In this document: one piece after another, positions 43,187 to 50,132 of the stretch
Layout: every line of letters begins with the position of its first letter
How positions within the stretch are numbered: the first letter of the stretch is position 1
Assembly (NCBI GenBank): GCA_016791045.1
Contig: JAEUNO010000045.1
Span: 1 to 50,132 of the forward strand
Reading direction: 5' to 3'
Source of the DNA: Methyloversatilis sp.
GTDB taxonomy: Bacteria; Pseudomonadota; Gammaproteobacteria; Burkholderiales; Rhodocyclaceae
Length of the DNA: 50,132 bases
Notes under the pieces: model-generated
The model's database searches: none
Told to the model about the DNA's origin: nothing
Seen by the model: only the letters and a program-made list of their open reading frames with translations
Translations under genes and position numbers: made by a program

Positions 43187-43909
43187 TCAGCGCGGAAACT
43201 TGTCGAGCAGGGCGCTGATCGACTCTTCCGCCGGTTCGGCTTCCCGCAGGTCGCCGGTGCCGCGCAGCAGACGGTTGAACCACACGATGTCACCGCTCCG
43301 GAGATCGACCAGCGAGGCGTAGCCGGTCTGGATGCCGCCCGGCATGGCCACGCCCAGCATGGCAGCCAGCACGATCGCCGCCTTGCGTTCGGCGGTGGCG
43401 TAACTGTCGCGGATGTACAGGAAGAGGGCGTAGTCGGCGCCGCTGGCGTCGCGCAGACGCGAGGTGTCTGCGCCGATATGCCATTCGAGGCGCTTTTCCT
43501 TGGTCGGCAACGCATAGGGCGCGATGTAGTGATGCAGCGCGATCGCGGTGGCCACCGTACCGTGCAGGTGATTCAGCGCGACCGCGTCGCTGTCGCTCAG
43601 GTCGGTTTCGTGCAGGGTGACGCCCAGCGATGCTTCACGACGCCGGACCGAAGCACGCAGATGTTTCGTGGCCTGATCGGTCCATTGCGCCTGCGGCTCG
43701 GCAACGCCACCGGCGCCCACCGAAAACAACTCGACGTCGAGTGGCATCAGCACGATGCGCGCGCTGTCAGGCAGACGGCCGAATTCAGGCGCCGTGGCCG
43801 CCTGCGACCAGGCGGGCCGGGCGCCCAGGCACAGCAGGACAATGACAAAAACTGTGACAGAAACCGACAGGACAGGGGACGGAACCGAGCGGACTGAAAA
43901 ACGCGACAT
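43187..43909 (-). CDS. Exported protein of unknown function, linked to the M48 peptidase
   Basis: A 240-residue protein with a signal peptide (SVTVFVIVLLCLGARPAWSQ, cleaved around residue 36). The mature protein has ARIVLMPLDVELFSVGAGGV, DYALFLYIRDSYATAERKAA, IQTGYASLVDLRSGDIVWFN and RLLRGTGDLREAEPAEESI. This recalls envelope lipoproteins with a solute-binding-like fold, but I cannot assign a family. GTG 43912 and ATG 43909 are adjacent; ATG is used. It is first of a three-gene cluster (this gene, the M48 peptidase, the lipoprotein), with stop and start one base apart. Confidence 0.78.
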   Translation of the reverse strand: MSRFSVRSVPSPVLSVSVTVFVIVLLCLGARPAWSQAATAPEFGRLPDSARIVLMPLDVELFSVGAGGVAEPQAQWTDQATKHLRASVRRREASLGVTLHETDLSDSDAVALNHLHGTVATAIALHHYIAPYALPTKEKRLEWHIGADTSRLRDASGADYALFLYIRDSYATAERKAAIVLAAMLGVAMPGGIQTGYASLVDLRSGDIVWFNRLLRGTGDLREAEPAEESISALLDKFPR

Positions 43910-43983
43910 CACGACATGCCAACAGCGAAAAGCGGAGCCGCGATTCTATGCGAAAAAAATGCGCCGGCGCCGGTTCCGTCGAT

Positions 43984-44430
43984 TCAGATTGCGCTGCCGT
44001 CGCCCGGCACGACGCGACAGCCCATGATGCGCCAGCTGCCATCTTCCACACGCCCCATGCGGTAGATCGCGACCCACAGTACGCCGTCGGCATCGGACAT
44101 TTCGACCGCCTGGAAAACTTCGTCGTCCTCCAGCTCCGGTTCGAGAAAGCCGACCGAACGCGGCCGGTACACGACCGGGTAGCTCTTGCGCACCATTTCA
44201 AGGAAGCCTTCCGGTGCCGGGAAGCGCTTGCGGATATCCGGGAAGGCGTAGGACAGGGCGCGCGGTCCGTCGTCCGCTGCGAAGGCCGCCAGCTGCGCCT
44301 CGATGACGGCGCGCACCGCTTTCGCCTCGGCCGCATCAAATTTGCCGATGTCGCCCGCCTGCGCGGGCAGTGAAAGCATCAGCAGGACGACGAACAGGAC
44401 ATGCGTCAGGCGGCGGGACAGGCGTTTCAT
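43984..44430 (-). CDS. DUF4864 family exported protein
   Basis: A 148-residue secreted or periplasmic protein with a signal peptide (LTHVLFVVLLMLSLPAQAGD). The mature part fits DUF4864: VRAVIEAQLAAFAADDGPRA, YAFPDIRKRFPAPEGFLEMV, YPVVYRPRSVGFLEPE and a C-terminal SWRIMGCRVVP. It has an NTF2-like look, usual for such small proteins. ATG 44430 has GGAG upstream, so the longer frame from 44505 is not used. It precedes the exported-protein cluster on the same strand with a gap of about 75 bases and may share its transcript. Function is unknown. Confidence 0.83.
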   Translation of the reverse strand: MKRLSRRLTHVLFVVLLMLSLPAQAGDIGKFDAAEAKAVRAVIEAQLAAFAADDGPRALSYAFPDIRKRFPAPEGFLEMVRKSYPVVYRPRSVGFLEPELEDDEVFQAVEMSDADGVLWVAIYRMGRVEDGSWRIMGCRVVPGDGSAI

Positions 44431-44558
44431 GGTCGACTCCGTGGCGGGCGGCGCGATCGGGTGGGTGGTCAAGCTACTACGTGCAGCGGACTCCGGCGGA
44501 TGCATCGACCCGGGTCCGCTGCGCCCCTTGATCAGCGTAGCCCAGCCAGGCGCCGCTG

Positions 44559-45491
44559 TCAGCCGTCGGCGTTGATGCGCGCGATCAGCGCGCGCAGCGT
44601 GTTGTCGGCTTGCGCATTGTCGACCTGGCAGGTGCCGGCAGCCTGGTGGCCGCCGCCGCCATAGGCCAGCATCAGTTCTCCGACATTGGTGCGGCTGGAC
44701 CGGTCAAGGATGGATTTGCCGGTGGCGAACACCGTGTTCTGCTTCTGCACGCCCCACATGATGTGGATGGAGATGTTGGTGTCCGGGAACAGCGCATAGA
44801 TCATGAAGCGGTTGGTGGCCCAGATCGTTTCCTCGTTGCGCAGGTCGAGCACGGCAAGATTGCCGTGCTGGCGGGTGCAGCGCAGGATCTGCGCCTTCGC
44901 CTTTTCGGCCTGGTCGAAGTACAGCTCGACGCGCTCCTGCACGTCGGGCAGTTGCAGGATGTCGGTGATCGTGTGATTCCGGCAGTACTGGATCAGATCC
45001 ATCATCAGCGCGTAGTTGCTGATGCGGAAATCACGGAAGCGGCCCAGCCCGGTGCGGGCGTCCATCAGGTAGTTCAGCAGCACCCAGCCTGTCGGGTCGA
45101 GAATCTCGTCGCGCGAAAACTGCGCCGCATCGGCCTTGTCGACGGCCTCCATCATGTCCATCGCGATGGTCGGGAAAGTCGTCGGACCGCCGTAGTAGTC
45201 GTACACGACGCGCGCAGCGGACGGCGCATCGGCGTGAATGATGTGATTGGGTCGCTCGCCGGGGTTGCGCAGCGTCTCCGAAAGATGATGATCGAACGCG
45301 AGGTGTGCGCCCGCGACATAGGGCAGGTTGGTCGTGATGTCGCGGTCGGTGATGTCGATCTTGCCGTCCTGCATGTCCTTCGGGTGCACGAACTTGATTT
45401 CGTCGATCAGGTTCAGCTCGTTCAGCAGCACGGCGCAGACCAGGCCGTCAAAATCGCTGCGGGTGACGAGGCGGAATTTCTGTGTGCTCAT
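44559..45491 (-). CDS. DHH-family phosphoesterase
   Basis: A 310-residue cytosolic phosphoesterase of the DHH/DHHA1 superfamily. Metal-binding motifs are [19 protein letters not shown] and [16 protein letters not shown]; the C-terminal DHHA1 motif is [15 protein letters not shown]. Family members include exopolyphosphatases, RecJ and the nano-RNase/pAp phosphatase NrnA. The GGGGHQAAG ending favours an NrnA-like or polyphosphate-like activity, but the protein is a separate branch, so substrate is not assigned. It is divergent from ttcA, with a gap of about 170 bases. Confidence 0.88.
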   Translation of the reverse strand: MSTQKFRLVTRSDFDGLVCAVLLNELNLIDEIKFVHPKDMQDGKIDITDRDITTNLPYVAGAHLAFDHHLSETLRNPGERPNHIIHADAPSAARVVYDYYGGPTTFPTIAMDMMEAVDKADAAQFSRDEILDPTGWVLLNYLMDARTGLGRFRDFRISNYALMMDLIQYCRNHTITDILQLPDVQERVELYFDQAEKAKAQILRCTRQHGNLAVLDLRNEETIWATNRFMIYALFPDTNISIHIMWGVQKQNTVFATGKSILDRSSRTNVGELMLAYGGGGHQAAGTCQVDNAQADNTLRALIARINADG

Positions 45492-45662
45492 GGGGATGGC
45501 TCCGGTGCGGGATCAGGTGTCGATACCGAGCTTCTACGGCGCCCTTTGACGGGTCTTGAACGCGGTCGCGCGGGCCCGCGCGATATAATCCGCAGCAGTT
45601 CCGGCGACATCGGGTTGCCGGACGGCACGCCTTGGCGTGCCAGACCGGCAGTCGGGGTGTTC

Positions 45663-46613
45663 ATGTCGCAACTTCTTTCCGCTGTGTCGGCGTCGCCCGA
45701 CGTGGCGCAACCGTCCAGCACCTTCCTCAAGTTCCGCAAGCGGCTCGAACGCGCGACCGGGCAGGCGATCGCCGATTATTCGATGATCGAAGACGGCGAC
45801 GTGATCATGGTGTGCATGTCCGGCGGCAAGGATTCCTACACGATGCTGGAACTGCTGCGTGGCCTGCAGCAGCGCGCGCCGGTGCGCTTCCGCCTGATCG
45901 CGTTCAATCTCGACCAGAAGCAGCCGGGTTTTCCGGACCACATCCTGCCGGCCTATTTCGAATCGATCGGCGTCGAGTACCGGATCGAAACCGAAGACAC
46001 CTACAGCATCGTCAAGGACAAGATACCCGAGGGCAAGACGACCTGCGGCCTGTGCTCGCGACTGCGCCGCGGCATCATCTACCGCGTCGCTGGCGAGATG
46101 GGTGCGACCAAGATCGCGCTCGGCCACCACCGCGATGACCTGCTGGAAACACTGTTCCTGAACATGTTCTTCGGCGGCAAGATCAAGTCGATGCCGCCCA
46201 AGCTGGTGAGCGACGACGGCCGGCACATCGTCATCCGGCCGCTGGCCTACTGCACCGAGCGCGACATCGAGCGCTTCGCCCGCGTGATGGCCTATCCGAT
46301 CATTCCGTGCAACCTCTGCGGCTCGCAGGAGAACGCGCAGCGCAAGCAGGTCAAGGCGATGCTGCAGGAGTGGGCGCGCCTCCATCCCGGACGCATCGAA
46401 TCGATGGCGACCGCCCTGCGCAACGTCGTGCCGTCGCATCTGGCCGATTCGAAGCTGTTCGATTTCGCAGGCCTGCAGCCGGGCACCGACGTGGGCGGGG
46501 GCGACACCGCCTTCGATCCGGTCGAACTGCCGGCGCGCCGCTGGGTGGATGAGGACGCCATCGGCGGCATCCCGCTCCGGCTCGACATCGCGGCGAGCGG
46601 CGGCTGTGCTTGA
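45663..46613 (+). CDS. ttcA: tRNA 2-thiocytidine-32 synthetase TtcA
   Basis: Makes 2-thiocytidine at position 32 of some tRNAs by ATP activation of the base and sulfur transfer via an iron-sulfur cluster. The 316-residue protein has the PP-loop [18 protein letters not shown], and the two CxxC pairs that hold the cluster: [18 protein letters not shown] and [17 protein letters not shown]. Another family block is [23 protein letters not shown] 45663 follows GGGGTG; the upstream in-frame extension is not conserved. The start of a phosphatase gene overlaps its 3' end, so the two are likely co-translated. Confidence 0.95.
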   Translation: MSQLLSAVSASPDVAQPSSTFLKFRKRLERATGQAIADYSMIEDGDVIMVCMSGGKDSYTMLELLRGLQQRAPVRFRLIAFNLDQKQPGFPDHILPAYFESIGVEYRIETEDTYSIVKDKIPEGKTTCGLCSRLRRGIIYRVAGEMGATKIALGHHRDDLLETLFLNMFFGGKIKSMPPKLVSDDGRHIVIRPLAYCTERDIERFARVMAYPIIPCNLCGSQENAQRKQVKAMLQEWARLHPGRIESMATALRNVVPSHLADSKLFDFAGLQPGTDVGGGDTAFDPVELPARRWVDEDAIGGIPLRLDIAASGGCA

Positions 46614-47127
46614 GCGCTGGCTGCGCCGCAGCCCGCGGGGCCCGGACAACGCCGAAGTGCGCATCCTGTTCTGCTGCATGGGCAATATCTGTCGCTCGCC
46701 GACCGCCGAAGGCGTCGTGCGGGCGAAGCTTGAAGGCGCAGGGCTCGCGGACCGTGTCGAACTGGCCTCTGCCGGCACGCATGCACACCATGTCGGCAGC
46801 CGCACCGATCCGCGTGCGCAGGCCGCCGCAGCGGCACGCGGGTTCGACCTGTCGCATATCCGCGCCCGGCGCGTCACCGTCGAGGATTTTGCTCGCTACG
46901 ACCGCATCTACGCGATGGATCGCGACAATTTGCGCAACCTGCAGCGCAGCTGTCCCGAGGGTGTGCAGCACAAGCTCGCATTGTTCCTGCAGCACGCGGA
47001 ATCCTTCGTCGAGGACGAAGTTCCGGACCCTTACTACGGCGGTCCGGCCGGGTTCGAACGCGTGCTCGATCTGATCGAGGATGCCGCCGACGGATTGATC
47101 CGTGATCTGTCACAGCAGCTGAAATGA
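46606..47127 (+). CDS. Low-molecular-weight protein-tyrosine phosphatase
   Basis: A 173-residue protein (157 from the internal GTG 46657) of the arsenate-reductase/LMW-PTP fold. The catalytic loop is [11 protein letters not shown] (C-X5-R). The general-acid motif is EVPDPYYGG, giving the DP pair and tyrosines. It probably dephosphorylates tyrosine on a partner protein, often a kinase of polysaccharide export; the partner is not in the window. GTG 46606 would overlap ttcA by eight bases, GTG 46657 would not; ribosome sites are weak for both, so the start is uncertain. A stem-loop follows the stop. Confidence 0.9.
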   Translation: MLERWLRRSPRGPDNAEVRILFCCMGNICRSPTAEGVVRAKLEGAGLADRVELASAGTHAHHVGSRTDPRAQAAAAARGFDLSHIRARRVTVEDFARYDRIYAMDRDNLRNLQRSCPEGVQHKLALFLQHAESFVEDEVPDPYYGGPAGFERVLDLIEDAADGLIRDLSQQLK

Positions 47128-47129
47128 AA

Positions 47130-47151
47130 GCGGGCGGCCGAAGCCGCCCGC
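47130..47151. terminator. Stem-loop between the phosphatase and MxaD-like genes
   Basis: A perfect 9-bp stem GCGGGCGGC-CGAA-GCCGCCCGC. On the minus strand it is followed by CTTTCATTTC, weakly T-rich, so it probably terminates the MxaD-like gene. On the plus strand there is no T run after it. Confidence 0.7.
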
Positions 47152-47170
47152 ATCCTCGTGCCTGACAGTC

Positions 47171-47686
47171 TTACTTGTCCAGCAGCGCCTTCAGGTTCGT
47201 CAGACCGTCGGTGTAGACCTTCCTGATCGTGCTGGTTGCCGTGTCATCGTCCTTGCCGGCCGCCGGGTAGTCTCCCTGATCGACGCGGAAGAACACCGAA
47301 CGCCACTCCACTTCGCTCCCGCCACCGGCCGCCGGCTTCACCGTGAGCCACGACTTGTACTTGGTGACCGGCAGCGCACCGCCGTCCTGTGCGGTGTAGA
47401 TCAAGCTGCGCTCTTCATCGGAAATCTTTTCCAGCTTTTCGATCACCTCACCGCCGCCCTTCACCTTGAGCGTGCGCACAGACCCCACTTCGCTGCCGGC
47501 GGTGGCGGTACTGCTTTCGATGGCCGGATGCCAGGCCTGCAACTGGGTGAAGTCCTTCACCTTGGCCCACACCACGTCCGGGCTGGCCTTCAGCGTGATG
47601 GTTTCGTTGGCCTTGAGTCGCGACGGGCCGTGGGCGAACACCAGGGTGCTGGCGAGCAGGGTCATCAGTGCAGCAAGGAAACGCAT
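47171..47686 (-). CDS. MxaD-like SRPBCC periplasmic protein
   Basis: A 171-residue exported protein. Signal peptide RFLAALMTLLASTLVFAHG, then a START/SRPBCC fold: ITLKASPDVVWAKVKDFTQL, WHPAIESSTATAGSEVGSVR and TLKVKGGGEVIEKLEKISDE. The resemblance in order and spacing to MxaD, a periplasmic protein of methanol dehydrogenase gene clusters that helps electron transfer to cytochrome cL, is good. No mxa or xox genes are nearby, so it may be a stray paralogue. ATG 47686 has GAGGAGAGATTCAC upstream. It is encoded alone between the phosphatase and rne. Confidence 0.8.
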   Translation of the reverse strand: MRFLAALMTLLASTLVFAHGPSRLKANETITLKASPDVVWAKVKDFTQLQAWHPAIESSTATAGSEVGSVRTLKVKGGGEVIEKLEKISDEERSLIYTAQDGGALPVTKYKSWLTVKPAAGGGSEVEWRSVFFRVDQGDYPAAGKDDDTATSTIRKVYTDGLTNLKALLDK

Positions 47687-47795
47687 GTGAATCTCTCCTC
47701 TGTGGATGTTGTTTGTAAAGGCGACGAGTGTCGGTGATAACGGTTTGCGTGACCCGGGAAAAACACCCCGGTCGCACTGCTGTGCCGGCGCCATG

Positions 47796-47821
47796 AAAAG
47801 GGCCCGGTCTGCACCGGGCCC
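47796..47821 (-). terminator. Probable rne terminator
   Basis: A perfect stem GGGCCCGGT-CTGC-ACCGGGCCC (47800-47821), read on the minus strand, is followed by CTTTTC. It lies 30 bases after the rne stop. Confidence 0.75.
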
Positions 47822-47851
47822 CAGTCATTGCGGACGACCTGACGCGCGAAA

Positions 47852-50132
47852 TTACTCGCCGCGCGTTTCCACCTGTTGCATCGGTTCGCTGGCGATCACC
47901 GGCGCCTGACGACGGCGACGCCCCAGCAGGACCGGCTCGGGCTCGATCGGCGCCTGACCTGCACCGCTGCCGGGCTGTGTTTCCACCATGACAAGGCCGC
48001 TTGCATCAAGCGACGTCTGCAGGTCGACCGGCGCAGCCACAGGTGTCGGCGCAACCTGGATCGGTGACGAACCCATGCTTTCCATGGCACGCACCAGCGT
48101 TGATTCGGCGCTGTCGGTCACCGGCGGCGCAACCCGCACGACCGGCACGTCGGCGACGACCGGGGTGTCGACGACCGGTGCAGCCTGAACGGCTTCGGGG
48201 GCGACCTGCTCCACCGCATCCGCTTCGGCAACCGTCATCACGGCCGGGGCCGGTACTTCGATCTGCACCGGTGCTTCGGCCTGTACGGGCGCTTCCTCGA
48301 TCACCGCAACCACCGGTTCGGCACTGGTCACGATGTCGGCCGGTGCGTCCTGTACGGCAGCCGGCGCAGGTGCCGGTGCGTCCACGACCGGCTCGGCGGC
48401 GGCCAGCGCCAGCGGTGCCTGCGCATCCGTCAGATCGACCGGCGCTTCGTTGGCAGCCGCCGTCACCCCCTCGATATCGCCCTCGACGGCGGCGACATCA
48501 TCGATGGCACCTGCTTCGGCGCCTTCGGGGCGGCGTTCGCCACGTTCGCGGCGACCACCGCGGCGGCGACGGCTGCGCGGTGCTGCACCCTCGGCGCCCT
48601 CGGTCGGGACGCCGTTTTCCGGCTGCGTCGAATCCGCACCCAGCGGCAGATCGACCTGCTGCTGCTCGCGCGCATCGTTGGCGGCCCGTTCACGCGGAGC
48701 GCGCGGCTCACGCGGTTCGCGCGGCGGCTTCGGCTCGCGCGGGGCGCGCTCGGCCTGGGCGACGTTGCTGTCCTGATCCTGCGCGCGCGGCTCGCGCGGT
48801 TTGCGCTGACCTTCGCCACGGCCACCTTCCGGACGGCCCTCATTGCGACCTTCGCTGCGACCTTCAGTGCGATTCGCCTGCTCGCGACCTTCGCGCGGTT
48901 CGCGGCCCTCACGACCTTCCCGGCCCTCGCGACCTTCACGTCGGCCACGGCTGCGGCCACCCGAATCACCGGAGCGCGGACCGCGCTCGCGATTGCCGGC
49001 CGGTTTCGGCTCGGCAACCGGCGCTGCGACCGGCGCCGGTGCCGGATCGGAACCGCGGAACCACGATGCGATCAGGCCGAACAGGCCGCGTGGTGCGGGA
49101 GCAGGGGCGACAACAGGGGCGACGGCGACCGGCGCGGTCGGCACCGGATCCGCGACCATCGGTGCCGGCTGGTCCGGCGTGAGGTGCTTGATCGCGGCTT
49201 CCATGCGCTTCGGACGTTCATCGGCCGGAATGGTCGACGGCGGCTGGTAGCTCTCGGCCAGCGGATTGACCGCCATCTGGTAGGACGGCGCCACCGTGCC
49301 TTCCAGATTCAGCTGGTCGTGGCGCAGGCGGATGATTTCGTGCGCCGGCGTTTCGAGGTGCTTGTTCGGGATCAACACGATGTTGACCTTGTGCCGCAGC
49401 TCGATGGCGTTGATGTCGGCGCGCTTTTCGTTCAGCAGGAAGGTGGCGACATCGACCGGAACCTGGGTATGCACGGCGCCGGTGTTTTCCTTCATCGCCT
49501 CTTCTTCGAGGATGCGCAGGATGTGCAGCGCGGCCGATTCGGTCGAGCGGATGTGGCCGGTGCCGCTGCAGCGCGGGCACGGGATGTAGCTGGTCTCCGC
49601 CAGTGCCGGACGCAGCCGCTGGCGTGACAGTTCGAGCAGGCCGAAGCGGCTGATCTTGCCCATCTGCACGCGGGCGCGGTCATGGTGCAGCGCATCGCGC
49701 AGGCGGGTTTCCACCTCGCGCTGGGCGCGCGGGTTTTCCATGTCGATGAAGTCGATGACGATCAGGCCGCCCAGATCGCGCAGGCGCAGCTGGCGGGCGA
49801 TTTCGTCGGCCGCTTCGCAGTTGGTGCGCAGCGCGGTCTCTTCGATGTCGCTGCCCTTGGTCGAACGACCGGAGTTCACGTCCACCGCCACCAGCGCTTC
49901 GGTGTGGTCGATCACGATGGCACCGCCCGACGGCAGGGTGACCTGGCGCGAGTAGGCGGATTCGATCTGGTGCTCGATCTGGAAGCGCGAAAACAGCGGC
50001 ACGTCGTCGCGGTAGCGCTTCACGCGCGCCACGTTGCCGGGCATCACGTGTTCCATGAAGGTGTAGGCCTGGTCGTACACCTCGTCGGTGTCGATCAGGA
50101 TTTCGCCGATGTCGGGCTGGAAGTAGTCGCGG
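47852..50132 (-). CDS. rne: Ribonuclease E (5' end outside the window)
   Basis: The 3' three-quarters or so of the main mRNA-decay and rRNA-processing endoribonuclease. The frame is open at the right edge (RDYFQPDIGEILIDTDEVYD), so the S1 and early nuclease parts are missing. Kept catalytic stretches include HTEALVAVDVNSGRSTKGSD and GGLIVIDFIDME, with the metal-binding Asp residues. The zinc-link CPRCSGTG (CxxC), at which subunits join, is followed by IRSTESAALHILRILEEEA. After about 300 visible residues the protein becomes an unstructured Arg/Glu/Pro/Ala-rich scaffold tail, with tandem GRE repeats (about 48830-48950) and long Ala/Val/Pro-rich stretches. It ends LLGRRRRQAPVIA. The tail probably binds RNA and degradosome partners. 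Confidence 0.94.
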   Translation of the reverse strand, partial: RDYFQPDIGEILIDTDEVYDQAYTFMEHVMPGNVARVKRYRDDVPLFSRFQIEHQIESAYSRQVTLPSGGAIVIDHTEALVAVDVNSGRSTKGSDIEETALRTNCEAADEIARQLRLRDLGGLIVIDFIDMENPRAQREVETRLRDALHHDRARVQMGKISRFGLLELSRQRLRPALAETSYIPCPRCSGTGHIRSTESAALHILRILEEEAMKENTGAVHTQVPVDVATFLLNEKRADINAIELRHKVNIVLIPNKHLETPAHEIIRLRHDQLNLEGTVAPSYQMAVNPLAESYQPPSTIPADERPKRMEAAIKHLTPDQPAPMVADPVPTAPVAVAPVVAPAPAPRGLFGLIASWFRGSDPAPAPVAAPVAEPKPAGNRERGPRSGDSGGRSRGRREGREGREGREGREPREGREQANRTEGRSEGRNEGRPEGGRGEGQRKPREPRAQDQDSNVAQAERAPREPKPPREPREPRAPRERAANDAREQQQVDLPLGADSTQPENGVPTEGAEGAAPRSRRRRGGRRERGERRPEGAEAGAIDDVAAVEGDIEGVTAAANEAPVDLTDAQAPLALAAAEPVVDAPAPAPAAVQDAPADIVTSAEPVVAVIEEAPVQAEAPVQIEVPAPAVMTVAEADAVEQVAPEAVQAAPVVDTPVVADVPVVRVAPPVTDSAESTLVRAMESMGSSPIQVAPTPVAAPVDLQTSLDASGLVMVETQPGSGAGQAPIEPEPVLLGRRRRQAPVIASEPMQQVETRGE

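Overview
The window is high-GC DNA densely packed with genes, typical of a betaproteobacterium. Three things narrow it down. PEP-CTERM sorted exoproteins are present. A methanofuran/tetrahydromethanopterin-linked C1 gene group (mfnE, mfnF, mfnD and a HisA-like gene) is present, and so is an MxaD-like periplasmic protein. Together these point to a methylotroph of the Rhodocyclales/Sterolibacteriaceae type, with Methyloversatilis as my best guess. That is inference from gene content, not a database match.

Layout. 0-7.3 kb: the 3' part of a CzcA-type metal efflux pump, a phosphoethanolamine transferase (eptA) translationally coupled to a response regulator with a degenerate receiver, and a convergent Zn/Cd/Pb P-type ATPase. 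7.3-8.8 kb: a decayed hipB-hipA toxin-antitoxin remnant. 8.8-9.8 kb: a small membrane protein gene and a five-unit palindromic repeat array. 9.8-13.2 kb: an ovoA-ovoB ovothiol operon. 13.3-17.7 kb: LysR, GST, a PPOX-fold flavoprotein, msrP and a PEP-CTERM gene. 17.7-23.6 kb: rnk, a NYN-LOTUS protein, a small membrane protein, a second PEP-CTERM gene, a MASE1-GGDEF cyclase and an HDOD protein. 23.6-24.3 kb: a second palindromic array of the same family. 24.3-27.8 kb: the mfnE/mfnF/mfnD group with a divergent HisA-like gene. 27.8-38.1 kb: mtfA, then a long minus-strand operon (inactive-looking hydrolase, RND pump MFP-RND-OMF, SDR, DUF1993) with a divergent LysR regulator at its head. 38.1-41.4 kb: c-di-GMP genes (an EAL gene coupled to a PAS-GGDEF gene, and a convergent PAS-GAF-GGDEF gene). 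41.4-44.4 kb: a tightly coupled cluster of exported proteins including an M48 peptidase, and a DUF4864 gene. 44.5-50.1 kb: a DHH phosphoesterase, ttcA plus a low-molecular-weight phosphatase, an MxaD-like gene and the 3' part of rne.

How the parts fit. The mfn genes would supply the furan cofactor for H4MPT-linked formaldehyde oxidation. OvoA and OvoB form a complete ovothiol pathway on one transcript, and MsrP nearby repairs oxidised periplasmic methionine, so 10-17 kb has a redox-protection flavour. The two PEP-CTERM genes share candidate sigma-54 sites, which fits known RpoN control of this export system. The palindromic arrays both sit between convergent gene ends. The most unusual single items are the pseudo-receiver next to eptA, the Ser-to-Asp hydrolase at the head of the pump operon, the 13-base divergent gap between mfnD and the HisA-like gene, and the ovothiol operon. 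No tRNA, rRNA, CRISPR array, intact insertion sequence or prophage was recognised.
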